Translations under genes and position numbers: made by a program
Shown: positions 16,058 through 22,577 of the stretch, one piece after another
How positions within the stretch are numbered: position 1 is the stretch's first letter
How the letters are laid out: each line of letters begins with the position of its first letter
The notes under the pieces: model-generated
Databases searched by the model: none
What the model was told of the DNA's origin: nothing
Seen by the model: the letters and a program-made list of their open reading frames with translations, nothing else
Assembly: GCA_964589415.1 (NCBI GenBank)
Contig: CAZPRQ010000011.1
Location: 1 to 29,396 of the forward strand
Direction: 5' to 3'
Source of the DNA: CAZPRQ01 sp964589415
GTDB taxonomy: Bacteria > Patescibacteriota > Doudnabacteria > UBA920
DNA: 29,396 nt

Positions 16058-16066
16058 ATTATACCA
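16058..16066 (-). promoter_or_regulatory. Promoter of the sugar kinase gene, extended -10
   Basis: Minus strand TTTGTGG followed by TATAAT (16058-16063). The TGG just before the -10 makes it an extended -10; the same TTTGTGGTATAAT string occurs before htrA. Transcription would start near 16051, giving a leader of about 39 nt to the ATG at 16012. Confidence 0.6.
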
Positions 16067-16122
16067 CAAAATATTTAGTATGACATAGATTTATCTTTTA
16101 CATAATTCCGACATCTAAATAC

Positions 16123-16162
16123 ACTATACCACTTATGGACGATCGTCCATAAGTGGTATAGT
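16123..16162. repeat. Perfect 40-bp palindrome
   Basis: Left arm 16123-16142 is the exact reverse complement of 16143-16162, with no loop; the centre is GACGATCGTC. Each arm ends in GGTATAGT, which resembles the extended -10 boxes of this genome. On the plus strand the palindrome is followed by TTTT. It lies 69 nt after the last pilin gene stop and 60 nt upstream of the kinase -10 box, so it could be a terminator for the pilin transcript or a binding site for a dimeric regulator. Confidence 0.85.
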
Positions 16163-16231
16163 TTTGATTAAATTGAATAGATTACAAACAGCCAGCGTGG
16201 CAAAGCACTATTTTACAGCAATAAACCTTCC

Positions 16232-16801
16232 TTATTCACACTTCCCCACCACCCAACTAAATTCCCCTTGCCAATTTCTTATATTACAGCTCCAACCGGG
16301 ACTCTTGGGATGTACGCCGGTAATGGATTCCGAGGTGTTAAACCCGATCACATAATATGCCCTGCCTTGACAAGGATCACAATTGCCTGCCACGTCTGCT
16401 CCATAACGATAATACCGATAGTGATATGTGCCGCAAGAAACCGGGCTGTTTCTCGGATCCATGGGACTGTTGGAAAGAATGCCGTCGTTTTTTAGCGCGA
16501 TAATAAATTCCCCGTCACCGCTGCTGTCCCAGCCGCTGCAAGTAGTCACTGAACAATTTCCCAAAGGATCGCAGGCCGGATTGGGATATTGTTTATTTTT
16601 ATCATAATATAATTCCAACGCAGTTTGAATTTGCCTCATGTCCGAAAGCCGCCTGCCGTCCCTAGCTTTTAGCCTAGCGCTATTCATGGAGACTAAAACA
16701 ACACTGGACAATAATCCTATAATAGAAATTACAACCAATAATTCTATGAGGGTAAAGCCTGTCTGAAAATTATACTTTTTATGTGAAATTATTTTTCCCA
16801 T
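16232..16801 (-). CDS. Type IV pilin-like protein (cysteine-rich)
   Basis: 189 residues. A 15-residue basic leader ends in Gly before FTLIELLVVISIIGLL, the prepilin peptidase and N-methylation signature with Glu at +5, followed by the hydrophobic helix that packs in pilus fibres. After it comes SARLKARDGRRLSDMRQIQTALELYYDKNKQYP, shared with the three other pilins here. The globular part has eight cysteines (for example CDPLGNCSVTTC and GNCDPC), suggesting several disulfides. It begins 3 nt after the stop of the previous pilin, so they are translationally linked. Whether it is a major pilin or a minor pseudopilin cannot be told. Confidence 0.93.
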   Translation of the reverse strand: MGKIISHKKYNFQTGFTLIELLVVISIIGLLSSVVLVSMNSARLKARDGRRLSDMRQIQTALELYYDKNKQYPNPACDPLGNCSVTTCSGWDSSGDGEFIIALKNDGILSNSPMDPRNSPVSCGTYHYRYYRYGADVAGNCDPCQGRAYYVIGFNTSESITGVHPKSPGWSCNIRNWQGEFSWVVGKCE

Positions 16802-16804
16802 AAT

Positions 16805-17350
16805 TTATCTTGCCTTGGCCCCCACTGTTTTGACGGTTGTATTGGATGCATTTCCTCCGTACTGAAAAAAAGTTCCGTCGCAAGACTGCACCCCGGAATC
16901 TTTCCCCTCCGCGGTTTCCAAATTATACACCAGCATATACCACTGCTGGTTGCATCCATAGCCTAAGGAATAATAAGCATAGGAGTACCCGCTCCATCCA
17001 GGAAAAGTGTCAGTTGTCTCTTTTGGGTCTTTCGGCAACCTGGCCATGTATGGGCTCAAAGCGGTTTGCAAGGTATTCCAACTGGAATCGTTGCTGTTTG
17101 ACCAGCCGGCGTTCGGCTGCACCGCTCCTCCCGAAGCCGGATATTGTCCGTTAGCGTCATAGTACAATTCCAAAGCTTTTTGGAATTGAACAACATCACC
17201 CTTCCGCCTTGCATCTCTGGCTTTAATCCTGGCATTATTCATTGAGATTAAAACAACACTGGCCAAAAGCCCAATTATTGAGACAACCACCAACAACTCA
17301 ATAAGCGTAAACCCAGAGGTCTTGCTTTTTGCGGAAAAAATAATCGGCAT
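16805..17350 (-). CDS. Type IV pilin-like protein
   Basis: 181 residues. Leader MPIIFSAKSKTSG, then FTLIELLVVVSIIGLLASVV, the class III signal of type IV pilins and pseudopilins with Glu at +5. The stalk-like helix continues with NNARIKARDARRKGDVVQ and ALELYYDANGQYP. The C-terminal domain is aromatic-rich (SYAYYSLGYGCNQQWYMLVYNLE) with a likely C-terminal cysteine pair (GCNQQ and QSCDG), as in minor pilins. It follows the small membrane protein gene by 4 nt and precedes the next pilin by 3 nt, so three genes are one translational unit. Confidence 0.93.
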   Translation of the reverse strand: MPIIFSAKSKTSGFTLIELLVVVSIIGLLASVVLISMNNARIKARDARRKGDVVQFQKALELYYDANGQYPASGGAVQPNAGWSNSNDSSWNTLQTALSPYMARLPKDPKETTDTFPGWSGYSYAYYSLGYGCNQQWYMLVYNLETAEGKDSGVQSCDGTFFQYGGNASNTTVKTVGAKAR

Positions 17351-17354
17351 AAGC

Positions 17355-17618
17355 TTACTTCACAGGCACGGCAGCCGGAGGCATTTTTGAAGGATATTGC
17401 GTTTTAGGCGTACGGCTTAAAAAATAGTAAAACGCGGCCAAAGCGACTAGCATTACCCCGACAACCAAGGCAATTTGCAGTTTTGTCACACTTTTAGATG
17501 CCCCCGCGGGCTGCTCAGATTGGCCAGATGACAAAACAGATTGGCTGGGTGAGGTAGGAGCAGTGGGCATTTGGCTAAAATCTGCCGCGTTCTGATCCAT
17601 TTGTTCATTCATGTCCAT
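17355..17618 (-). CDS. Small single-pass membrane protein in the pilin cluster
   Basis: 87 residues with an acidic, Gln- and Ser-rich N-terminal half (MDMNEQMDQNAADFSQM, then a Thr/Pro/Ser-rich linker), one membrane helix at about residues 48-68 (LQIALVVGVMLVALAAFYYFL) and a short proline-rich tail (TPKTQYPSKMPPAAVPVK). No family recognised. The low-complexity N-terminus resembles a flexible linker. It sits between pilin genes, 4 nt before one and 36 nt after another, so a role in pilus assembly or anchoring is a reasonable inference only. Confidence 0.75.
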   Translation of the reverse strand: MDMNEQMDQNAADFSQMPTAPTSPSQSVLSSGQSEQPAGASKSVTKLQIALVVGVMLVALAAFYYFLSRTPKTQYPSKMPPAAVPVK

Positions 17619-17654
17619 AAACCAAAATTTAATAATATATAATTCTAAATTTTT

Positions 17655-18143
17655 CTACCAGCCACTGCCGCCGGGACTCCAATAACCAAATGCCCAACAG
17701 TCTCTGATAGGATCTATTATGTTGCGGTACTTAGCTTTTACTTCCGTGCATTCTTCAGGTGCATGAGAAATAAGCTTAAAATTTACACCATCGGAATAGT
17801 AAATATATTGCTCGCCGCAATTGGTATGATTTCTGGGATCTCTGGGTAATTGCGTTACAAACGCCCCTAAATTAGGTATGTACGCGGAAGTATCCGGCCC
17901 CCAACAACTATAGACACCCGCCCAACAGCCTTCTGCATCACAGGGACTTACCGGATATTGATTATTCTCATTATAATACAGCTCCAAAGCCTTGCGAAGC
18001 TGCGCCAGGTCCGACACGCGCTTGGCGGTGCGCGATTTTATCCTGGCACTATTTAACGCCACCAGCACCACACTGGCCAATAGCCCAATAATGGAAATTA
18101 CCACCAATAATTCTATGAGTGTAAAACCTAATTTATTTTTCAA
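17655..18143 (-). CDS. Type IV pilin-like protein (TTG start)
   Basis: 162 residues. A very short leader (MKNKLG) precedes FTLIELLVVISIIGLLASVV. The helix continues with NSARIKSRTAKRVSDLAQLRKALELYYNENNQYP. The globular domain has cysteines in PCDAEGCW, YSCWG, HTNCG, EECTE and DCWAF. The only start that fits the leader is TTG at 18143; the nearby ATG is followed at once by a stop in another frame. It lies 32 nt after the transketolase C-terminal subunit gene, with a TATAAT in the gap, so it may have its own promoter and a nearly absent leader. It is the first gene of the pilin group. Confidence 0.92.
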   Translation of the reverse strand: MKNKLGFTLIELLVVISIIGLLASVVLVALNSARIKSRTAKRVSDLAQLRKALELYYNENNQYPVSPCDAEGCWAGVYSCWGPDTSAYIPNLGAFVTQLPRDPRNHTNCGEQYIYYSDGVNFKLISHAPEECTEVKAKYRNIIDPIRDCWAFGYWSPGGSGW

Positions 18144-18157
18144 CGCATTTAAATAAA

Positions 18158-18163
18158 ATTATA
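18158..18163 (-). promoter_or_regulatory. Possible -10 box of the pilin cluster
   Basis: Minus strand TATAAT within the 32-nt gap between the transketolase gene and the first pilin. Transcription would start near 18151, only 8 nt before the TTG start codon. No convincing -35 box is seen, so this is tentative in AT-rich DNA. Confidence 0.3.
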
Positions 18164-18175
18164 ATCTTATGCCCT

Positions 18176-19153
18176 TTATTTTCTCTTTTTCCCAATTACC
18201 CTTACCACGGCAAATTTTATTGCTTTTACCGACATTCCGTATTTTTCCATTAGTTCTTCCGGCTGCCCGGACTCGCCAAATGTATCAGGCATGCCTATAA
18301 TTTCCATTGGAACCGGACAATGCTTAATTAGCACCTCGGCCACCGCGCTACCAGCACCGCCCATAATCTGGTGCTCCTCGACTGTTACCACCGCTTTACA
18401 TTTTTTGGCTGCTTGGACAATTGTATCTGTGTCAATAGGCTTAATAGTATGGTTATTCACCACCATGCAAGCTATGCCTTCACGCTCAAGCTCAAAAGCA
18501 GCCATAAGCGCGTTATACAAAATTGGACCGCTGCCAATAATAGCCACGTCCTTTCCTGTTTTCATAATGTGCGCCTTGCCAATTTCAAATGGCGTTTGAA
18601 GATGGGTCATAATTGGAGTTTTTTCACGCCCAAGTCTAAAATAGGCCGGCCCTTCCTTGGCCGCCAAAGCTAAAACGGTTTTTTTCGCTTCAATTGCGTC
18701 ACAAGGTACTTCAACAATTAAATTCGGCAAAACCCGGGTAATAGCAATGTCTTCGAGTGCCTGATGCGTGGCACCGTCAGGACCCACGGAAACCCCGGTA
18801 TGACAACCAGCAACTTTCACGTTTGCCTTGCTGTAACATACGGAAACCCTTAACTGGTCCCAGCTGCGACCGGGTGAAAAAGTGGCATAAGATGAAACAA
18901 AAGGTATCTTGCCATATAAAGCAAGGCCAGCAGCCACTCCCATCATATTTTGTTCGGCAACTCCGCATTCCACAAATCTCTCCGGATACTTTTGAGAAAA
19001 TTCGAGCACCCTGGTACTTTCCGCCAAATCGGCCGTCAAAACCATTACTTGTTCATTGCTTGCCCCCAACTCTAAAAGCGCTTCGCCGTAACCGTTTCGG
19101 GTCGGCTGCTGCTCTAAATCCGAAAGCTCAATTTTAGAATTCAATCCTATCAT
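18176..19153 (-). CDS. tktB: Transketolase, C-terminal subunit
   Basis: 325 residues carrying the pyrimidine-binding and C-terminal domains of transketolase. The TPP-activating glutamate lies in ERFVECGVAEQNMMGVAAGLA near residues 58-78; SYATFSPGRSWDQLRVSVCY and HTGVSVGPDGATHQALEDIA follow, with the substrate-binding His and Asp. The C-terminal domain ends with VVTVEEHQIMGGAGSAVAE. It needs the N-terminal subunit encoded 27 nt upstream; together they correspond to one full-length transketolase that moves two-carbon units between sugar phosphates. Split transketolases are common in Firmicutes, archaea and many small-genome bacteria. The symbol marks the second subunit. Confidence 0.93.
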   Translation of the reverse strand: MIGLNSKIELSDLEQQPTRNGYGEALLELGASNEQVMVLTADLAESTRVLEFSQKYPERFVECGVAEQNMMGVAAGLALYGKIPFVSSYATFSPGRSWDQLRVSVCYSKANVKVAGCHTGVSVGPDGATHQALEDIAITRVLPNLIVEVPCDAIEAKKTVLALAAKEGPAYFRLGREKTPIMTHLQTPFEIGKAHIMKTGKDVAIIGSGPILYNALMAAFELEREGIACMVVNNHTIKPIDTDTIVQAAKKCKAVVTVEEHQIMGGAGSAVAEVLIKHCPVPMEIIGMPDTFGESGQPEELMEKYGMSVKAIKFAVVRVIGKKRK

Positions 19154-19180
19154 AATTTAATTATACTTCGTCAAAAAAAA

Positions 19181-20029
19181 TTATTCATGTTCTCCCTTTA
19201 TACTGCCTTTCAACGTTCTTAATTCATCAAGCGCTTTTTTTGCCTGGGCTTTATTGGGCGGGGTTCCATGCCATTTATAATCACCTTCCATAAAATCCAC
19301 TCCTTTACCTGGAATTGTATGCGCTATAATCACCGTCGGCTTTTCATAAATGGCTTTGGCTTCATGACAGGCGCTTGAAATCTGATCAATGTTGTGACCA
19401 TCTACTTCCATTACATGCCAATTAAACGCCTCATATTTTGCCTTCAGACTTTCCAAGGGCATAATATCTTCAGTATAACCGTCAATTTGAATATTATTAC
19501 GGTCCAAAATAGCTGTCAGGTTAGATAATTTATATTTACCGGCAAACATAACAGCTTCCCACACCTGGCCTTCCTGCTGCTCACCGTCAGACATAACCAC
19601 ATAAACATGATTATGCTTATGGTCAGTTTTAAGCCCATACGCAATTCCCGCAGCCTGGCTTACACCCTGAGCCAGCGGACCAGAAGTAGTTTCTATGCCC
19701 GGCAAAGACAAATTATGAGGATGTCCCTGGAGCCTCGTACCAAATTTTCTCAAAGTTTTCAATTCAGCCTTAGGAAAATACCCGGCCTCGGCAAGACTGG
19801 CATACAAAACCGGACATATATGTCCGCAGGACAAAATAAAATAATCCCTGCCTTCCCACTCGGGATTTTTTGGATCATGCTTTAAAACATCAAAATACAG
19901 ACTGGTAAAAACATCAGCCATACCCAAAGGCCCGGCGCTATGCCCGCTGCCAGCTTCGAGAAGCATACCAATAATATCCTGTCGGATATCGTTTGCTTTG
20001 TATTTTAATTCGTTGGTAGACAGTTTCAT
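19181..20029 (-). CDS. tktA: Transketolase, N-terminal subunit
   Basis: 282 residues with the TPP pyrophosphate-binding domain. AGSGHSAGPLGMADVF near residues 28-43 is the usual SGHxGxxLG region; the TPP and metal motif MSDGEQQEGQVWEAVMFA is near 147-164 and ends 19 residues later in DRNNIQIDG. The catalytic-region HTIPGKGVDFMEGDYKWHG is near the C-terminus. The ATG at 20029 is preferred to a TTG two codons upstream. The gap upstream is occupied by a DUF559 cassette, which separates this gene from rpe. Function is as for the C-terminal subunit gene downstream. Confidence 0.93.
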   Translation of the reverse strand: MKLSTNELKYKANDIRQDIIGMLLEAGSGHSAGPLGMADVFTSLYFDVLKHDPKNPEWEGRDYFILSCGHICPVLYASLAEAGYFPKAELKTLRKFGTRLQGHPHNLSLPGIETTSGPLAQGVSQAAGIAYGLKTDHKHNHVYVVMSDGEQQEGQVWEAVMFAGKYKLSNLTAILDRNNIQIDGYTEDIMPLESLKAKYEAFNWHVMEVDGHNIDQISSACHEAKAIYEKPTVIIAHTIPGKGVDFMEGDYKWHGTPPNKAQAKKALDELRTLKGSIKGEHE

Positions 20030-20043
20030 ATTCAATTTGATTC

Positions 20044-20540
20044 CCTCTCCTATTAAGGGAGAGGTTGTAGTTTTTCTCCCCTCCTGAGGGGAGATGCCGA
20101 GTGCAGCCGAGGCAGAGAGGTTACAATCACGCCCCGCATGCTTCTTTAATTTTAGTTAATACTCCCTGGATATTATTATCTATTTCATTATTCCAAAATC
20201 TCAAAACTTTATAGCCTTGTTTTTCTGCGTATGATTGCTTCTGTTGGTCGTATGTGGAAATTAATTGCTCACTGTGCTGTCCTCCGTCAGCTTCTATAAT
20301 AACCTGTTTATCCCGACAACTAAAGTCGTATATATAAAACCCGATTTGTACTTGGCGCTTGAACTTCAATCCATAAAATCTGCCGGCACGCAAATGATAC
20401 CATAACTTTGATTCCCATGGTGTTTGTTCAGTGCGCAACTTACGGGAATTTATTAGTAAAGTTTTAGGGGTAATTCTTTTGTGTTGCATACCGCAACCTC
20501 TCTGGTCCCTAAAGGGACCATCTCTCCTCAACAGTAGAGA
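20044..20540 (-). mobile_element. DUF559 nuclease cassette with flanking inverted repeats
   Basis: The DUF559 gene is bracketed by inverted copies of AGAGAGGTTRC (20114-20124 and 20493-20503). Outside these are hairpins: CTCTCC/GGGAGAG (about 20045-20063), CTCCCCT/AGGGGAG (about 20076-20093), GGTCCC/GGGACC (20504-20519) and TCTCT/AGAGA (about 20521-20540). The sequence GATGCCGAGTGCAGCCGAGG lies between hairpins on one side. I recall such repeats around DUF559 genes in many genomes, which suggests a small mobile or homing-type unit. No transposase is present. Outer limits are approximate. Confidence 0.6.
20127..20489 (-). CDS. DUF559 family (Vsr-like) endonuclease-domain protein
   Basis: 120 residues. 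Typical DUF559 pattern: LRTEQTPWESKLWYHLRAGRF near residues 17-37, KFKRQVQIGFYIYDFSCRDK, then VIIEADGGQHSEQ with the acidic and Gln-His residues of a PD-(D/E)XK-like nuclease core, and VLRFWNNEIDNN near the C-terminus. The target is unknown. The ATG at 20489 is preferred; an upstream in-frame ATG would translate the flanking hairpin into MGAGSLLLRRDG-type sequence and is not family-like. It is inserted between rpe and tktA, in a run of carbon-metabolism genes with which it has no evident link. Confidence 0.88.
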   Translation of the reverse strand: MQHKRITPKTLLINSRKLRTEQTPWESKLWYHLRAGRFYGLKFKRQVQIGFYIYDFSCRDKQVIIEADGGQHSEQLISTYDQQKQSYAEKQGYKVLRFWNNEIDNNIQGVLTKIKEACGA

Positions 20541-20686
20541 ACCTGCACCCAATTACCCACATCCACCCAGTGAATCAGAAGAAGCGGCGCAAGTCAAAAG
20601 ATATTACAATGTTATCAAGTACAATTCCCAATCCGACGCCCCCATCCCAACACTTGCGTTTCCATTTCGAGAGAAAAAATTTTCAT

Positions 20687-21340
20687 TTATTCCAGTTTTG
20701 AAATTTCACTGGATAATTTTTCAAAGGTTAGGCTGGGATGATTTTCTTTAAATAAGGCTAAGCCGACAACTAGTAAATCGGCGCCGGCTAAAGCGACTTT
20801 TTTTATGTTGGTTTCATTTATACCACCATCTATTTCTATTATAGCATTTGGCAGCAGCTTTCTCAATTCCGTTATGCGTTCATAGGTTTCTTCTAAAAAT
20901 GGTGTCCCTTGAAACCCCGGATGAATAGCCATTAGCTGAAAATGCTTAACTTCATCGGCAAAATCTGCCAGTACGGAAACCGGCGTTTCTGCTTTAATGC
21001 ATAAACCGGGCTCTATATTAGACTGTTTAATTACAACTAAAGCCTGCCTAAGCGATTCAACATTTTTAAAAGCTTCGTAATGAAGTATGACGGTTTTAAA
21101 TCCGGCAATTTGATAATCCAAAAAGTCCTGCGGCTCTTCGGTCATAAGGTGAGCTTCCCAAATAAAAGCGGGATTTAACATGTCAATTTCGGAAACTGGC
21201 AAAATAGAATTAGGCACAAACTTGCCATCGCCAAAATCTACCTGGATTCTTTCCACGCCGGGAATTTTTATTATTTGCGAAGCTTTAGTTTCAAAAGCCT
21301 CCTTAGTGTGTTCAAGTATGGCAGGTACAAGAAGTGGCAT
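20687..21340 (-). CDS. rpe: Ribulose-phosphate 3-epimerase family protein
   Basis: 217 residues, the usual TIM-barrel length. Interconverts ribulose 5-phosphate and xylulose 5-phosphate. Recognisable: RIQVDFGDGKFVPNSI near residues 31-46, WEAHLMTEEP near 61-70 with a metal His, MAIHPGFQGTPFLEETYERI near 137-156, and IIEIDGGINETNI near 167-179 with the Asp of the active site. Unusual: the first metal ligand, His in the common form VHFDVMD, is Gln here (IQVDFGD), and the Met that follows is Gly. It may be a divergent epimerase or have another substrate. It starts 13 nt after rpiB and stops before the DUF559 cassette. Confidence 0.85.
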   Translation of the reverse strand: MPLLVPAILEHTKEAFETKASQIIKIPGVERIQVDFGDGKFVPNSILPVSEIDMLNPAFIWEAHLMTEEPQDFLDYQIAGFKTVILHYEAFKNVESLRQALVVIKQSNIEPGLCIKAETPVSVLADFADEVKHFQLMAIHPGFQGTPFLEETYERITELRKLLPNAIIEIDGGINETNIKKVALAGADLLVVGLALFKENHPSLTFEKLSSEISKLE

Positions 21341-21353
21341 AAGAATATTGGTG

Positions 21354-21809
21354 CTATTTAAAAATCATTTTCTCTATTTTTTTAATCTTTTTAATTCTGC
21401 GCAAATGCCGACTCTGTGTTCCCAATGGCGTGACAAGCCAAGCTTTTACCACCCTATCGGCCAATGGCGCTTTTATGTAATCGCTCGGCAAACTCAAGAC
21501 ATTGGCTAAATCGTCTGTACGGCTGGCTTTAGCCTCTTTTTCATTCCAGACCAAGGCCGCCCTCACATTTTTAAATTTATTAGCTGTTATGTTTACCCCT
21601 TGTCCACTCCGGCATAGTAAAATCCCTACGTGCTTGTTAGGCTGCTTGGATACCCGAGCGGAAACTCTTGCGGCAAAATCCGGATAATCATCTGAAGGAT
21701 TAAATATTACCGGCCCTAAATCTTCATACTTAAAACCGCTCTTTGTTAAAAAGTTTTTTATATGATTTTTCAATTTAAAACCGCCGTGATCTGACGCAAT
21801 GTATATCAT
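21354..21809 (-). CDS. rpiB: RpiB/LacA/LacB family sugar-phosphate isomerase
   Basis: 151 residues, the usual RpiB length. The N-terminal IASDHGGFKLKN has the conserved Asp-His pair, and LLCRSGQGVNITANKFKNVRAAL near residues 65-87 keeps the catalytic Cys and the phosphate-binding NK. Compared with E. coli RpiB the loop is RSGQG rather than GTGVG, and the HND of the active site is replaced (SRTDDLANVL), so it belongs to a divergent subgroup. Ribose 5-phosphate isomerase activity is the best guess given tkt and rpe beside it. R2 copy B, with an AGGA near the ATG, lies directly upstream, in the gap after tpiA. Confidence 0.83.
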   Translation of the reverse strand: MIYIASDHGGFKLKNHIKNFLTKSGFKYEDLGPVIFNPSDDYPDFAARVSARVSKQPNKHVGILLCRSGQGVNITANKFKNVRAALVWNEKEAKASRTDDLANVLSLPSDYIKAPLADRVVKAWLVTPLGTQSRHLRRIKKIKKIEKMIFK

Positions 21810-21813
21810 AAAC

Positions 21814-21877
21814 TAGAATCCTAATACCCCGAATGGGACAATCCGTATAACCCAAATACTGTGGGTTCCTATTCGGA
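21814..21877 (-). promoter_or_regulatory. Leader element R2, copy B (before rpiB)
   Basis: Minus strand: ends CGGATTGTCCC, ATTC, GGGGTATTAGGATTCTA, then the rpiB ATG 4 nt later. The CCC/GGG hairpin adjoins an AGGA that could be the ribosome binding site. A 9-bp outer pairing (CCGAATAGG with CCCATTCGG, one G-U) encloses an inner AACCCA/TGGGTT hairpin. It matches the copy before gap in sequence and position. Confidence 0.6.
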
Positions 21878-22576
21878 TCATAAATTTATTATTTTATTGA
21901 AATGCCCGGGGATAAGACTTTCCGCACCCACTAACAATCCATCTATATGTTCCTGATGTAAAAAAGATTCAGCATTGACATAATTTACGCTTCCGCCATA
22001 CAACACCGTTTTTACTTTATATTTTGACTTTATAAATATGGCAATTTTTTCCGCATGCTCGGACGTAGCCACCAAATGATGCGTGGCGTTGCCGGAAGAT
22101 ATGGCCCATACCGGTTCGTAAGCCACTACAACCTTCTTTTCATCTATTCCTTCCAAATCCATATTTAACTGTTGGCGAATTACGTCGGTAACCTTCAAAT
22201 CATCTTCATCCGGCTCGGTTCCGTATCCCACGCAAAGCACCGGAGTAATATTATAACGCAATAATGCCCGAATTTTGGCATTTATTTGTTCTTCACTATC
22301 ACAAACAGCTCTTTTTTCACTGTGGCCAACTAAACAATATTTCACTCCCAATTTTTTTAATTGATATGGTGAGATTTGCCCGGTAAATGCACCCTTATCC
22401 TGCCAAAAACAATCCTGAGAACCCAGCATAGGGTATTCTACGCTGGAAAGCAGTACAGGTGGTGGACATAACACCACTGTGTTATGTGTTACCCGCTCAA
22501 TCTTGTTGGCAAGTTTTTTTGCTTCGGCTATGGTAATAGGATTAAGCTTCCAATTGGCCAAAATAAGTTTTTTCAT
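21878..22576 (-). CDS. tpiA: Triosephosphate isomerase
   Basis: 232 residues, a little short for the family (about 250). Interconverts dihydroxyacetone phosphate and glyceraldehyde 3-phosphate. Seen: ILANWKLNP at the N-terminus with the catalytic Lys, CLVGHSEKRAV near residue 82 with the catalytic His, VVAYEPVWAISSGNA near 148 with the catalytic Glu, and VLYGGSVNYVNA plus DGLLVGAESL at the phosphate-binding C-terminal end. The ATG at 22576 is chosen because AAGGTG, part of the end of galT, forms its ribosome binding site; an earlier GTG would overlap galT. Only 1 nt separates the two genes, so they are translationally linked. It ends with TGA. Confidence 0.95.
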   Translation of the reverse strand: MKKLILANWKLNPITIAEAKKLANKIERVTHNTVVLCPPPVLLSSVEYPMLGSQDCFWQDKGAFTGQISPYQLKKLGVKYCLVGHSEKRAVCDSEEQINAKIRALLRYNITPVLCVGYGTEPDEDDLKVTDVIRQQLNMDLEGIDEKKVVVAYEPVWAISSGNATHHLVATSEHAEKIAIFIKSKYKVKTVLYGGSVNYVNAESFLHQEHIDGLLVGAESLIPGHFNKIINL

Positions 22577-22577
22577 T

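Noticed and set aside
18777..18968. Plus- and minus-strand frames of 60-130 codons inside tkt, pgk, gap, eno and others
   Set aside because: They lie fully within well-recognised genes on the other frame and show no family features.
20617..20670. Sequence with AATCCGAC and CACTTGCG resembling reversed R1 blocks between rpe and the DUF559 cassette
   Set aside because: The intervening GGCAAAG core is absent and the spacing differs, so the likeness may be chance.
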